In this document: positions 45,763 to 57,598 of the stretch, piece after piece | Layout of the letters: every line of letters begins with the position of its first letter | Position numbering within the stretch: position 1 is the first letter of the stretch | Assembly (NCBI GenBank): GCA_029582165.1 | Contig: CM055876.1 | Span: 14,817,001-14,881,000 of the forward strand | From: Portulaca oleracea | Taxonomy: Eukaryota; Streptophyta; Magnoliopsida; Caryophyllales; Portulacaceae | Length of the DNA stretch: 64,000 nt | Direction: 5' to 3' | Program-made: the position numbers and the translations under genes | The notes under the pieces: model-generated | The model's database searches: none | What the model was told of the DNA's origin: nothing | Seen by the model: the letters and a program-made list of their open reading frames with translations, nothing else

Positions 45763-48356
45763 CTTCTTGCTCGTTGTGTACCCCGTGAATATTAAGTTGA
45801 TTGAATAGTTCTTATGTTTAGATTAAATTAGGCTAATGTGTGCTAATCTGTCTAAACTACTAAATTGATATACAATCGTTTTTTTATGTCTCGCATCTAA
45901 GTGATGTCCTGTAATTGATCCCGTTCCCCCGACTGTGAGTTTAAAGACCAACTCCTACAATATGCTCGATTCAGATTTAGACCCAACCCCAAGCCTAACA
46001 ATTCCCTGCCAGATTTGAACTATGTGTTCAATTCAAAACCAGCCGCAAACGCATTTTTTTTAAAAAAAATATGGAAGGTGAAAAGATTAGAAGAAAAATT
46101 GAGCATTTTTCCATCATACCCATAAGAGGGTGGCGCGTGTGACGCGCCGCCAACGGAGACTATGTTGTCTTCTTGAAACCCGATTTGTATATAAAAGCCT
46201 GACGAAAAAAATACGAACAAAAATGGCTGACAGTGAAGGCGTGTGGGTGACACGCACCACTGCCAAAGTAGCGCGTCGGTGGTGTTGTCGGCGTCGGCGG
46301 AATCGCTGTCCACCGATCTATGTGGAAACCACGTCGTTTTTCGGCTTTGATTGTTGCATACTACAGATAAGGAGTTTAGAGTGAGGGTGAATTGAGCGGT
46401 TTCATCATCTGGGTTTTTTGAGTGACCACCGAGACTAAGTTTTTAGTGGTGGTGGCCTGGGCGGCGAGAACTAGAACAGGAGTTAAGGGGTTGAGCACGC
46501 CATGGATGGAGCTTGAACCTCCATGGTTGTCTGGTTTCTTCTTGGCGAACAGAGGAAAATTGAAGATAAAGGGTCAGGGGGAGGGGTCTTTGGGGTTGTA
46601 GAGTTTACTGCCGTAGGTTTTATATTAAGTAAGCTTTTTTTTTTAATACATGATGTATATATTATTATAATGATAACGATAATACGAATAAAAGAAATCA
46701 AGGGTTGCACGTTAAGGGCTGCCTATTGGGCCGTGAGTTTCTTAATTTCTTACATGGGCTTTACTCCTAGTTTCTTTTACGCCAACTTTGAGATAGTTAT
46801 GTATTATTATTTAACTTTGTGTTAATTATTAATTATATATTGATTATGTACTTGCTAATTCAAGTTTGTTATTATTTTAATTCTGTTTTTATGTGTTAAT
46901 CAGAATATGTGTAATTAGAATATTTGTATTTAATTTATGTAATTATGACAAGCATGTTTTAGATTGTAAATTACAATATGTTTTGTTAATTTGATCGTCT
47001 ATTACATGTTTTATGATATTCTTGAGTTATTATGTATCATACATTATTTGTAACAATCGTACCTTATTCCGTTTCATGAGTATGTTTGTTTATGATTCGT
47101 TCGCTCATATGTTTGGAGTAAATTATAGAAATATGTTTTGTATAGTTTACCGATTGTTTAAGTACGTGTAATGTAGATTCGTTTTACTTGTTGCATATAT
47201 AAATTCGTTTTATGAATGTTAGCTCGATAAATTTTATTAGTTAAATTTATCCAGATTGAGTTCGTGATTTACTTTGATTTTATTATGTATTTTTGTTGGA
47301 CGTATAAATGTGTTTTATAATTAATATCTTAGTGATATGTAATAAATCATGATTGTGTGTACGTAGTATAAATTTGTTTTATATACGTTTATATGAGTTA
47401 GTCTTGTATCGTATCATATATTCGGATTTTTATGAATATGCAATTAACTATAATTAAGTTTGTCTTAAGGTAAGTCCTTATAGTTAATTAATCATATATA
47501 TTTTTTTAAGTAAATTAGTTTTATTTAAAAATAATTAGTAATATTATACAAGTCGGTCTTATATAATTACAAGTGTAATTTCATTTTACACGTGTCTAAT
47601 TGATTGATCATAATATATTTGTACAATTTTAATCTCACGGAGAGGCAAATAATCTCACTTATGTGATTTTGTATTACATAAATGAGCGTATTGAGATTAA
47701 AATGGACTATATAAATTAGTTTTACATATTCTTGATTAGTAAAAAAGTTGCAAAGTTTTTGTTTTTGTAATATTAATCGATTGAAACCACATATAAATGA
47801 GTTTTATATGATGCGATTATGTAATCATATGTCACTTGCTGAAAATTGATTATAATATATATTTATGTAAATTCGTTATACATTTGTTAATCAATTATGA
47901 TTACATAGCTTCAATGTACAAAATAAATTTGTTTTATTGATAATCAATCAAATGGAAGACTTAACTAGTTATGTGTGACATGGTGTAGAATCTGTTTTTA
48001 CATTTAAACAATCGATTATGATAATGTAGATGAGTTTTATATTTCGTTTTTATGTTTTTAATCGATTCAAAGTTAGTAAATCCCTCTTATATAATAATGT
48101 GTAAATAAGTTTTACATTGAGTCGAACTCATTTTTGTAGTGATTAGATGGATGTGTTAATGTGTTTAAACATTCTATTACATAAGGAGATTAGTTGTTCT
48201 TATGGAATTTCATAATATAATTCTCATAATTCCTAATTCGTCTAGTATGTGATGATTATGAGCATAGCGAAATTTTCGATCATATGACACGGATGATGGT
48301 TTTCTGAATATTCAATTATAAGATTGTGCCTAAATGTTTTTTTTGTTTGTGTAGAC
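45763..48356 (+). other. Long 5' leader of the gag-only element
   Basis: About 2.6 kb, mostly AT-rich, with many variants of a GTAAATTCGTTTTAT-like phrase from 47000 to 48150. A denser patch at 46110-46600 has short open frames (GGTGGCGCGTGTGACGCG) with no recognisable content, and may be a captured fragment or a nested repeat. No pol or other domain. Confidence 0.6.
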
Positions 48357-49160
48357 ATGACATCTAAGAATTCTTTGGTTGATGATTTGTTCATTTCTGA
48401 GGTGTTGGATGGATCCAACTTCGACTTGTGGAGTCTAAGTATTCAATTTCTGTTGAATGAACGAGATGTGTTAGCCCATCTGTCTGCGAAAATGTCTCCC
48501 CCTACAACTAAGGAAGATGATGACCTTGATATTACGTCTTTGCGATATCAAGAAAGCTTAGTAGCGTACCAAGAATGGTGCAGAAAGGATCGTAGAGCAC
48601 ATTATACTATGTTGTATTACATGCATGACAACCTGATTAGCGAGTTCGAGCATTGTTCCGCTGCTAAGGAGTTGTGGGATAGCTTGAAGGCCAAATTTGA
48701 GCAGACTTCGGAGATGAGACTTCGAGCATTGCATCTTGAGTGGATGTCTTACTCGATTGACTCAAGCCGTAGTATTGCGGAACATCTTAGAATTTTGAGT
48801 GTTATGGTTCAAGATCTAGAGGCTGGTGGGATAAACGTTCCTAAGAGTTACCAGTGTACAAACTTGCTTCGTGCACTTTTGGCTGGTTTTCAAAAGCGGA
48901 AATCATTTGTCTCACTGATGACTCGCAGCGATCATATTCAAAACCTAAGCGAGACCGCTAAGCACCTTGAATTAGAAGAGGAACGTTTGAAGGTTTCTAC
49001 TCTCCCACTTAAGGCATCCATTGCTAAAGGTGATACTTCTAAGGAACAACTTAGTGCTAAGAGTAAAGGAGAGAAAAATATGGCGCGTGTGAAGTGTTTT
49101 AATTGTAGGAAGAAAGGTCATTATGCTCAAGATTGTCTTGAGTCTCCTAGCAAGTTGTAG
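48357..49160 (+). CDS. Copia-type gag with zinc knuckle
   Basis: 267 intact codons from the ATG of MTSKNSLVDDLFISEVLDGS. The first 200 residues follow the copia gag (UBN2-like) pattern: LDGSNFDLWSLSIQFLLNE near the start, AKELWDSLKAKFEQTSEMRL at about 110-130, and leucine-rich helices (MVQDLEAGGI, LLRALLAGF). The end is Lys-rich with one CCHC knuckle, CFNCRKKGHYAQDC. Gag would form particles around the RNA. An upstream in-frame Met (48324) adds 11 residues and is less likely. The frame is intact despite about 3% LTR divergence. No protease or RT follows, so pol must come from another element. Confidence 0.9.
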   Translation: MTSKNSLVDDLFISEVLDGSNFDLWSLSIQFLLNERDVLAHLSAKMSPPTTKEDDDLDITSLRYQESLVAYQEWCRKDRRAHYTMLYYMHDNLISEFEHCSAAKELWDSLKAKFEQTSEMRLRALHLEWMSYSIDSSRSIAEHLRILSVMVQDLEAGGINVPKSYQCTNLLRALLAGFQKRKSFVSLMTRSDHIQNLSETAKHLELEEERLKVSTLPLKASIAKGDTSKEQLSAKSKGEKNMARVKCFNCRKKGHYAQDCLESPSKL

Positions 49161-52100
49161 CTTTTGGGCATTTGAAAAAGAATATGTTTCATTTTCAAAA
49201 CATTATTCATACATTTAGGGTGTAATATTTTTATCTAGAGTTATTTTTCGCATATTAGTGTTTAAACTTCTTTTACTTTTGACTACAATTAGTTTGTCTT
49301 CAAAAATAGCTTTGTTCGTTTATCTATATTTAACACTTAGTTGAGTGTTATTATGAATAACTATGTGTTTTTCTATTTTAAGATTCATTAGTTGATTCTT
49401 ATGCTGCTTTTAGTATTACATATTACGTTTAAATCTATTATCCACTTAGATATTTTATGGGACTACTTGATTACTATTTGAAATTTTTTAATTCATTTAA
49501 GTTTTTGAGACAGTAATAGTAACTTGTAGTGTACAAAAGAGTTAAGTTTTCTTTGTACTATAGAAATGGTTTCAAATTGTTGATATGTTCAAAATTTTAA
49601 ATGAACTTCCATTTCATGAACTTAACATCTTAGTGGCCTGGTGATTGAGTTAAATGAATTACATATTGCTTGGCATGGTCAAGTACTTGTTGGCATTGAA
49701 TAATTCTTTATTTAGTTTATGATTATCACATGCCAATGATATGACATTTTAAACATACTTTGTGTTGGTTATAAAATGTTTCAAAGTTAATTTTAAACCA
49801 TTTATGTCCACGACATTTATGTTGCTATGTGCAAGACTGTGACTATGGAAAACTTAGTGTTAAAATTAAAGTTACTAAATGGTCAGAGGATAAGTTCCTA
49901 GTATTAGTGAAGCTATGGACATTAATTTAATATTTGTATGTGTTACAATTACCATCTCTCGGTGAATGGGGGGAGGGAATAGTTAACTCTCATTTTCACC
50001 GAGGATAATAGAAATAGTGGAAGAAATTTCATGTTTTCTATTGCTGGCAGTTGTCTAAGTTGGAGTAAGAGCAAAAGGATATGAGTGTCCTTTATATTAA
50101 TCTTAAGCATGAGGTTGGTTCTCATATAAGTATTAAACATGTGGTTAGTTATCATGTTCAAATGACCCATAACTTTTGGAGTTAGTGGGAGTAGCTCTTC
50201 ATATATTCATGATTCTATATGTCTAAGTGATAGTGGGAGTGATCATGAATCATATAGACAGACTATACTCGCATGTCCTAAGATTCAAAGAGTGTCATAA
50301 AGGGATAGTTCCTTAATGTACATTTGTGATTTATGAGAATATCTCTTTGTGAGGAAGTTCTATTTTCACTAATACAATAAAAATTGGATGTATGGTTATA
50401 CCTCGAGTCATATGTTAGACTCAATAATTGTTGAGTTGCAAGATTGGATAGGCTCCTAGAATAATGTTTTATGTGGATTATTCTTGTTTTGTATCAAGAA
50501 TGAGAGAAGATATAAGTTGTCCTCTTAAGAAATCTATGGTAGCTTTGAACAATCTTCTTGATCATTGTACTTGTCATTTGACAAGACTATTTGTTGTGTC
50601 TTGCGAACATGAGTTTAGATTATGTTTCTAACCATGTTAATGGCATGTGCTTGGTCAAATATTTGAGAGGTGGTCATCCCTTGTTTTTGGTACGAGGGAT
50701 ATATGGTGGAACTTTGTGTGTCTACACGTACAAATAATTAAAAACATCCTAGGAAATTTCTTAGGTGTGCTGGAATGCATACGTCAAGAGATTCTTAGAA
50801 TGTCTTCTAATTATATGTTGTGACCGCCTATGCTGTTACTCAATTTATATGCACCCGATTTCGAGTTGGGATAATATCTAAGCAGAATTTAAACAGAAGG
50901 CAAACAATGTTCTTTTTGTGGGTCTTGTTGGCCTGGAATTGTAAAGAGAATGTGTTCATACTATCTTTGTGATGTTATGATATTGTAGTAATCGGTACAA
51001 AGCAAAGACATTTGAATAATGATTAACAAGAATGCCAAAATAAATTTAGGCCATTCTAAAGATATGATATTAGCCTATGTGGGATTCATATCTTAGTTAA
51101 TCATGATGTCATAAAGTGTATGTATTTAAACTAGACTATGGTGTTTCGTTCGTGTAACCCAGTTTTGGGATAAGTTCTCAATTCATATAGTGCGTTTATA
51201 TGATCTAAAGGTTACGAGATTGTCTTGTTTAGGATATTAAGAATATTTTATTTCTTTTTCCTAAATTATGTGGGCACATTAAGTGTCACCAGGCTTAACT
51301 ATCTTGTCACACGGATAGTTTTCCTAACACTTAGGTAGTGGGTAGGATGAGACTGAATCATGTTGACACTAGGTGTGTAACATGAATTTGAATTCATACT
51401 CAACGTACACTACGTGTGTAACATGAATGGGTATTCATACTTTGAGTATAGAGTTGTATAAATAATAGTCGCCTTAATAAGTTTAAGATGAGATTCTTGG
51501 CGAGTCGATCATGAAATGTTGTAGTTTTCATGTTAAAGCCTTAAAGCCAATTTTGAGTGGGTGATTTACACTTAGTATGTAAATCTAGTGGCTCGAGTTA
51601 ATTCTTTGAGTAAGAGTTAGACTTATAAATTCCCATGGTATAAGAGAGTGACATGCTCACCTTAGTGGGAGCTATACCATGGCACATATTTCATACATGT
51701 GCGCTTTGTCGACCAATAGGGAGTGTCAAATGAATCCCTTTATTTGTCACTGTGTGAACCCTATGACTATGTTGTCAATTTGTATGGTACCCTTTGACCT
51801 ATGAGCTATGATGTGGAAGCTAGTTGGATGTTGGTACTTTAGTGTGACCTCCAAGAGCCATATATGGTTCAGCGGAACACATTAGGAAAGCAGTCTTACG
51901 AAGTTGAAATGTCACTAGTGTCTAAGGAAGAATTGATCCATCTTCACCATGTCAGCCCGGGCGATTATATTGGAAGTATAATCATATGACATGTTAGGCA
52001 TAAAGGGACATAGTATGTCATGTGATGAAGTGAGGATGATTCAGGGGGTCGTTACTTGTTTGTTTTGTTTTTGAAAGTGTTATGTTAGTTAGATGGTGAC

Positions 52101-52215
52101 TTAATATAACACTACTTGTTACTTTTTGGTCGCACGCCTCATTCCCGGTATGAAGTGTAGGAGATGTCTTAGTGAGAGAGATGTTGTACTTAAAGCTTAT
52201 GTGGCCGAATGGGAG
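49161..52215 (+). other. Non-coding 3' half of the gag-only element
   Basis: 3 kb with no long ORF on either strand and no copia pol motif in any frame I read. The composition is T/A-rich with GTGGGAG-like phrases. A GAATGGGAG polypurine tract ends it at 52207-52215. Confidence 0.6.
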
Positions 52216-52589
52216 TATTGTTTTAATGAGGTTTGACCTTATACATATAACGGCCACAATAATCAAATGGGTTTTATTACGACAGTTACAATACTAATAA
52301 ATCCCCATAATCACTCCCTCTAATTAAGTGAGATTAGTACTACTTATAGGGGTGATTAGGGATGAGTTGTATGCACAACTGAGTAAACATAATCTCCCAA
52401 AAAATATACTCTCTCTGTCTCCTAACACGGTCTACCATCACTAGACTCGGATTTGCGGTGTGGCAATATTCCGGCGACTCTAGTAGCCATCGAAGTTCGA
52501 TTGATATTGTTCCGACTTAAACTTTGTGGGTACAACAACAACAAGTGATCCCAATTCCGCATATAAGGTTAGTCCTTTATAATCTAACA
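52216..52589 (+). repeat. 3' LTR of the gag-only copia element
   Basis: 374 bases matching 45376-45749 with about a dozen differences. Followed by the AGTTT duplication. Confidence 0.9.
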
Positions 52590-52662
52590 AGTTTCAATTA
52601 CTTCCTGAGCAATAGCTTGCAACATGCAAACTAACTCGGAGAGCTAGTGAGAGAAAGGAGAA

Positions 52663-52852
52663 TGTGTAGAGAGAGAAGAGTATTCTCATATTGATATATG
52701 TATGTACTATACAGTATACGAGGAGCACTATGAATATGTACAAGGTATGAGCTGACAACAACCATAAATATCTTGTAACAACCATTAGCCACCTAATGAT
52801 ACTGTTAATCGGCCTAACAACCACTGTCTAGCAGCAGGATATATAACTAACA
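52663..52852 (-). repeat. 5' LTR of the old copia element
   Basis: The copy of 39660-39850. On the minus strand TGTTAGTTATATATCCTGC to CTCTCTACACA. The sequence inside it (52595-52662) runs straight into a gag remnant without a primer site. Confidence 0.82.
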
Positions 52853-53689
52853 TAAATCAATCAACAATAACTAGAAAAAAAAGACAATGAAATACAATGA
52901 GGCTATTAAACAAATGATGCACCTTGAATGCTTCAATCCAAAAATTATAAAAAATTATTAAACACCAACTTCCTCCAAAATTAATTATGTGAACCAATGA
53001 AAAAAACCAATGTAACCTCTAAATAAAATTCAACACATATTGGAAATTTCAAAAAGACCACCAACATTGCTAACATCGTCACTGTATAAGAAAAATAAAA
53101 GAAAAATAAGATAAAATTAGGCTTTTGACATTTTTTAAACACCAACTCTATTTGCTTCAACTCCGACGACTCCTCATAGCTCCACCTTTTGACTCCCATA
53201 AATTATGGGTGACATAATGTCAGAATGTACATGAGGTGTTTCTTTGTTATACGAATCTTGTTGAAATTTTTTAGAGGAGCGTAGCAGAAGTATAGTGGGC
53301 CAAAACTTGGAAATAAAACTTGGGATTTGGATTTGGAAGTGAAGAATGTTACAAGGGGAAATTGGATACATGGTGCTGGTGGAAGGAGCTCCTTATAGGA
53401 GCTTATTAATTCTTCACCTCAAGGGCATACATCTAATGCCTATTTATAGATGATACAAGGAGGTGATAGAATTCTTAACCTCCTTACTAATTTGTCATTA
53501 TCTATATTTTAGATTTTTCTTATATTATCTCTTAATATATCTAGAACATTCCATGATATTTTTTCATATAATATCCTAGTTTTTCTTATGGATCTTTCTA
53601 TTAATTCTTTTTATGATTTTTTTAGATCACTTCCAACAAATCTCTTATTTCTGAAGTGTAACAAAAGGTGTTATAAAACAACATATTTA
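52853..53689. other. AT-rich intergenic DNA
   Basis: Short tandem-like T-rich stretches at 53510-53640. No gene or element border that I can support. Confidence 0.4.
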
Positions 53690-54770
53690 AATGGTGGTGG
53701 AGAGAAGGGTGGTGATCTCAATTCACAATGAAGGGAATGCATTGCTACCCAATGCTCTCAACACATATGGATCAGGTGTCTGGATAGACATCAAGAAATT
53801 GATAAAATGCAAGGAGCCAGCTTAGGAAGCATTTAAAAGAAGCCTTCAAATCAGGCTAGGGGATGGAGAAAGAACAAGATTTTGGATGGATAGGTGGATT
53901 GACCAGGAACCATTGAGGGACAAGTTCCCTGATTTGTTTAAGATTTCAACGCAAAAAGGCATCGAGTAAAAGACATGGGCTGGCACGATGGGAATGGATG
54001 GAGGTGGATACTAGCGTGGGAAAGAGAGCTGAACGAAGCTGAAATACAGTAAGTTTAGATATTGACAAACATGATACAGAGCCAGGGACCAAAAATCGAG
54101 TGCAAGGATAAGATCTCCTGGGTTGACAATCCCAAAAAAAGAGCAGAACGGTTAGCGATGAATTGAGTACAGGTGGATTTTTTGGTGACCTCTGTCTAGA
54201 TGAAAATCGTGCCCCCTGGAGTTGAACTAATGACATGGATTGCTCTACTGGGCAAACTTAACACACGAGCAAGTTTGAAGAAGCTGAAGCTCATAGAGGA
54301 GGAAGAAGATATATGTCCACTATGCAATACTAGAAGTGAAGAGCTTGACCATGTGTTATTGACGTGCAGATTTGCAACTCAGATATAAGATGGACTCATG
54401 AGAGACTTGAATTGTTTGGTGTTGCATAGTGACAGTCTGTGGATTTAATTATGAAAACTGGATACAAGTACCCTTCAGAAATAAGGTGATGAAAGAATTA
54501 TGGAAGGCAACTTTGTTTGCTGCAATATGGTCCATTTGGTCCCATAGAAACTCAGTGGTTTTTGAAGAGAAAAAGCCAGAAGTAAGTGTGGTGGAGGAAT
54601 AGATCAGAAGGAGGGTGATTTTCTGGGCAAAAACCTGGAAAGAGGGGATTCCATATCCAACAGAAACATTGGTGAGAAACTTCAATACAATTCCAACGTT
54701 GCTGCTCTGAAGTGTGAATAGTAGTGAACTCAAGAAAAGTCGGATGATTCGCAGAGGAGGATGGCAAGCA
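53690..54770 (+). pseudogene. LINE (non-LTR) ORF2 3' fragment
   Basis: In shifting frames the plus strand gives the C-terminal part of plant LINE reverse transcriptase proteins: LGDGERTRFWMDRWIDQEPLR near 53860-53920, then the zinc-binding domain at 54200-54390 (ELMTWIALLGKLNTRASLKK, then CPLCNTRSEELDHVLLTC). The family's closing segment is at 54480-54715 (LFAAIWSIWSHRNSVVFEE). The RT core is missing and several stops are present. No poly(A) tail is obvious. It is a 5'-truncated, decayed copy. Confidence 0.8.
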
Positions 54771-55616
54771 ATCTGAGGAAAATTTTGGGCACCAATTATC
54801 TTTTATTCATGATTAGTTTGGTTGCTATTTTGGAACAAGGCCTCAATTCTAGGGTTGGGTCTTGTTTGCAGTTTTTTTATTGTACTTGTCTTGTTTTGGC
54901 GGGCCTGGCCCAATATTTCCTTGGTAGGTTTTAGGTGTTGTGTCATGTACTTGTGGCTTTTGCCAGAAACAATCGGGAAAAAAAATACAACAATAAAAAA
55001 TTTCATTATAATCGTATTAATATGAGATAAAAAGATTGTTGTAAAACACTTTTCATAAAAGCATAATCCTATAGTTTTCAAAAGTACTTATTGGTAGAAA
55101 CTTATGGTGAAAAATATTGTATTAGGGGTAATAATATATATTATATCAACGTAAACAATAAGTTTGGGACAAAATGAGTGTCGATTTTCCATTGTTATCT
55201 TCAATATTCCTCCCTAATTAACATTGAAAATTCTATCATAGTTGAATTTATTTTCAACTATACTAGTTGCAAATTTTATACCTTTCATTTATAAAAAAAA
55301 ATAAATCATATTTTTTAAAAATATTTTTATCCTCCTAAACATGATTAATTATTGTAACAATTTAATTTGATTAACTTACATTGATTTTGAATTTTTATGA
55401 TAAAATTAATGATATTTTCACTTTTCAACTACGATAGTTAAAAAAAATCAATTATGGTCAAACTTCCTTATAAAAAATTCAATTTTGTAAAAAATTATAA
55501 CTTAACATATAGATTTACTTATTGTAACAAGTCCTACGGTGAATATATATTAGTTTTATTTTTTAATGTAAAATTAAGGGTAAATTATTATGAAGTTCAA
55601 TTCCTAGAAATAATTA
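54771..55616. other. AT-rich intergenic DNA
   Basis: No recognisable gene or repeat. A T/A-rich run lies at 55270-55600. Confidence 0.4.
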
Positions 55617-55852
55617 CTCCCTCCGTTCCATATTAATTGACACTTTTACTAACTTATTTTGTTCCAAAATAATTGTCACTTTTCGTTTTCCAATATTCAA
55701 TTTAATTATTTTATTTAAAAAATTAATTATATTACTCCCTCCGTTCCATATTAATTGACACTTTAACTAACTTATTTTGTTCCAAAATAATTGTCATTTT
55801 TCGTTTTTCAATATTCAATTTAATTATTTTATTTAAAAAATTAATTATATTA
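55617..55852. repeat. Tandem duplication of the transposon end (2 x 118 bases)
   Basis: Two adjacent copies, each beginning CTCCCTCCGTTCCATATTAA and ending TTAATTATATTA, with only a few substitutions between them. Confidence 0.92.
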
Positions 55853-56049
55853 ACTTTTTACTTTTCTTCTTTTCGATAAATTTTTTTTTGTTTTTCCTCA
55901 CTCTCTCTCCTCCCTCACTTCTCAGTTCTCACCCGACCCCTGCTGTGGCCCTCTTCGCCCCTTGCTTCAACCACCGCCAAAACAACCACCAGAACCGCCT
56001 CCACCGCTGCCATTATTATGACCCTCACACCACCAATAACCACCGCAAC

Positions 56050-56483
56050 TAGGGGTGTCCAAAAGCGGTTAACCGCTATTACGGTTAACCGCTTTTGCGG
56101 TTTTAAGTTTTTCCAAACCTAAATCGTAACCGCCTAAGCGGTTAACCGCTTTTGAAAATCCGAAACTAAACCAAACCTAAACCGGCGGTTAACCACATTG
56201 ACAATGCGGTTAACCGCGGTTAACCAGGGTTTGCTCCAATTTCCGAATTTTTTTAAGAGGTTTTTTTGGGTTTTTTTTTAAAAAATTATATATAACCGGT
56301 TAACCGCGGTTAACTGATTTTCCAAAATTCAAAACCGAAACCTAAACCGCATATACCGGTTTGGTTAACCGAAACCATAAAAATATAAAATGCCAACCGG
56401 TTAACCGGTTTAACCGGTTTGGTTTTACCGGTTTACGGTTTACGGTTTCGGTTTGCGGTTTAGGTTAACCATTAACACCCCTA
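56050..56483. mobile_element. hAT-like non-autonomous element with GGTTAACC palindromes
   Basis: Ends TAGGGGTGTCCAAAAG and TTAACACCCCTA. Perfect 8-base duplication ACCGCAAC (56042-56049 and 56484-56491). The interior is packed with GCGGTTAACCGC-type palindromes. No transposase. It is nested in the mariner-type element. Confidence 0.9.
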
Positions 56484-57209
56484 ACCGCAACACCACCAAC
56501 CCAAAACGCTCCAAAAATCACACAAAGAAACATCCTCTGTCTGAAATTTATCGAAAACTACCGGTTTTTGCGCGCGACCAAAACAGCCCATTGATTCCTC
56601 TGTTTTTGCGCGCGACCACCACCTTCTCAGGCCACCGAATCGCCACCAAACCACCCAAACCTATTCCCTCAGTCGACTCGGCCACCCTCCTGTCTGAAAA
56701 CTACCGGTAACCATCTCTCAAAACCACCCAAACGTCCCCTGTTCTCGCGCCCCTGTTTAGCGTCGGCCCCAAATCTGTCGCTCTTCTCAGCGACCGCCTG
56801 CCTTCACTTCGGTCACCACTGGCGCCGGTGACCACCTGCTCCAATCCCTCATTCTCTCTCATCTCTCCTCCCAACGTAACGCCACTGTCCTACCGCCACT
56901 ACCACCACCTCCTTCGTCCGCCAGAGGCGGCGCCAACCCGTCACCAATCACCCACCACCTTTGTCTGAGTCAAGAAATTTGAGAGGGGACATATCATTTC
57001 TCAACCGGGGTGCACACCTTGTCCCAGGCGAGTAAAAGTGGTGGTAAAAGAAGATAATTATGGACTTTAGAGAGAGAGAAAAAGTGACTACTGAGTTGTC
57101 TTGGAGAGAGATAAAAGGGATGACCAGTAAATGAGGGGTAGTTTTTCAGTTGAGCCTTGGTAAGTGAGATTTTCTCTAGTCCGCCACTTAATTCGAAACG
57201 GAGGGAGTA

Positions 57210-57598
57210 GTTAGGTAATTCTATGAAATAAACATTACCCGTATAATCTTTTTCTTTTCCAAAACAATTTAACTCTTTTTTGTTAAAGAAAAAAAAAGGG
57301 TAAATGATGACTCGGGTACTAGAAACAAGAAAGAAATCCTCCCAAGGTCGGAACCGCCCCTCCCCACATTAAAAAAAAAGGAAAAGAAACAAAAATGAAG
57401 CCGCGTAAATTTGTAACGGTATAGTTGACCTGGTCAACCTAAAATACCGACAATACACGAAATTGGGCAGCAAGTAACTCTTGCACCGCCATACAACTTA
57501 ACCCTAATGATTTAACGGTAAGACTTAATTTAAATACAGCTCATGACATTAAAAGTGAAAGCACAAAACCAAATTTTGCAGAAATAAGACTACACCTT
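57210..57598. other. Promoter-side region of the RING gene
   Basis: No repeat borders. A/G-rich at 57280-57400. Presumably the promoter and 5' UTR of the following gene, although no clear TATA box is at a convincing distance. Confidence 0.4.

Larger units (their letters stand above)
45376..52589 (+). mobile_element. Complete gag-only copia-type element
   Basis: Two 374-base LTRs (45376-45749 and 52216-52589) have a perfect 5-base duplication AGTTT on both sides (45371-45375 and 52590-52594). An initiator-Met primer site (TGGTATCAGAGC) follows the 5' LTR, and a polypurine tract GAATGGGAG precedes the 3' LTR. The single clear ORF is gag (48357-49160). There is no pol, so it is non-autonomous. 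It sits in the opposite orientation to the older copia element that it interrupts. The LTRs differ at about a dozen positions by eye (about 3%). Confidence 0.92.
39660..52852 (-). mobile_element. Old copia retrotransposon carrying three nested insertions
   Basis: Short LTRs (39660-39850 and 52663-52852, about 190 bases) flank copia pol remnants on the minus strand. A polypurine tract (GAGGTGGGGA on the minus strand, 39851-39860) adjoins the 3' LTR. The interior is interrupted by a solo LTR (40580-41480), an LTR-like foldback (44052-45117) and a complete gag-only copia element (45376-52589). Next to the 5' LTR there is no primer site, and most of gag is missing, so that part was deleted. Clean target duplications are not visible (TTTAA/TAAAT). 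The short LTRs and GGTGGGGA tract suggest the Ale/Retrofit lineage, with low certainty. Confidence 0.85.
55617..57207. mobile_element. Mariner/Stowaway-type element with duplicated left end
   Basis: It starts CTCCCTCCGTTCCATATTAA and ends TTCGAAACGGAGGGAG, with TA on both sides (55615-55616 and 57208-57209). The first 118 bases are repeated in tandem (55617-55734 and 55735-55852). A hAT element is nested at 56050-56483. The C-rich interior (55920-56040, 56490-56960) has no transposase that I recognise. At 1.6 kb it is larger than an ordinary Stowaway. Confidence 0.8.

Noticed and set aside
46130..46384. Arg-rich frame in the leader of the gag-only element.
   Set aside because: Opposite-strand frames overlap it and no domain is visible; at most a captured fragment.
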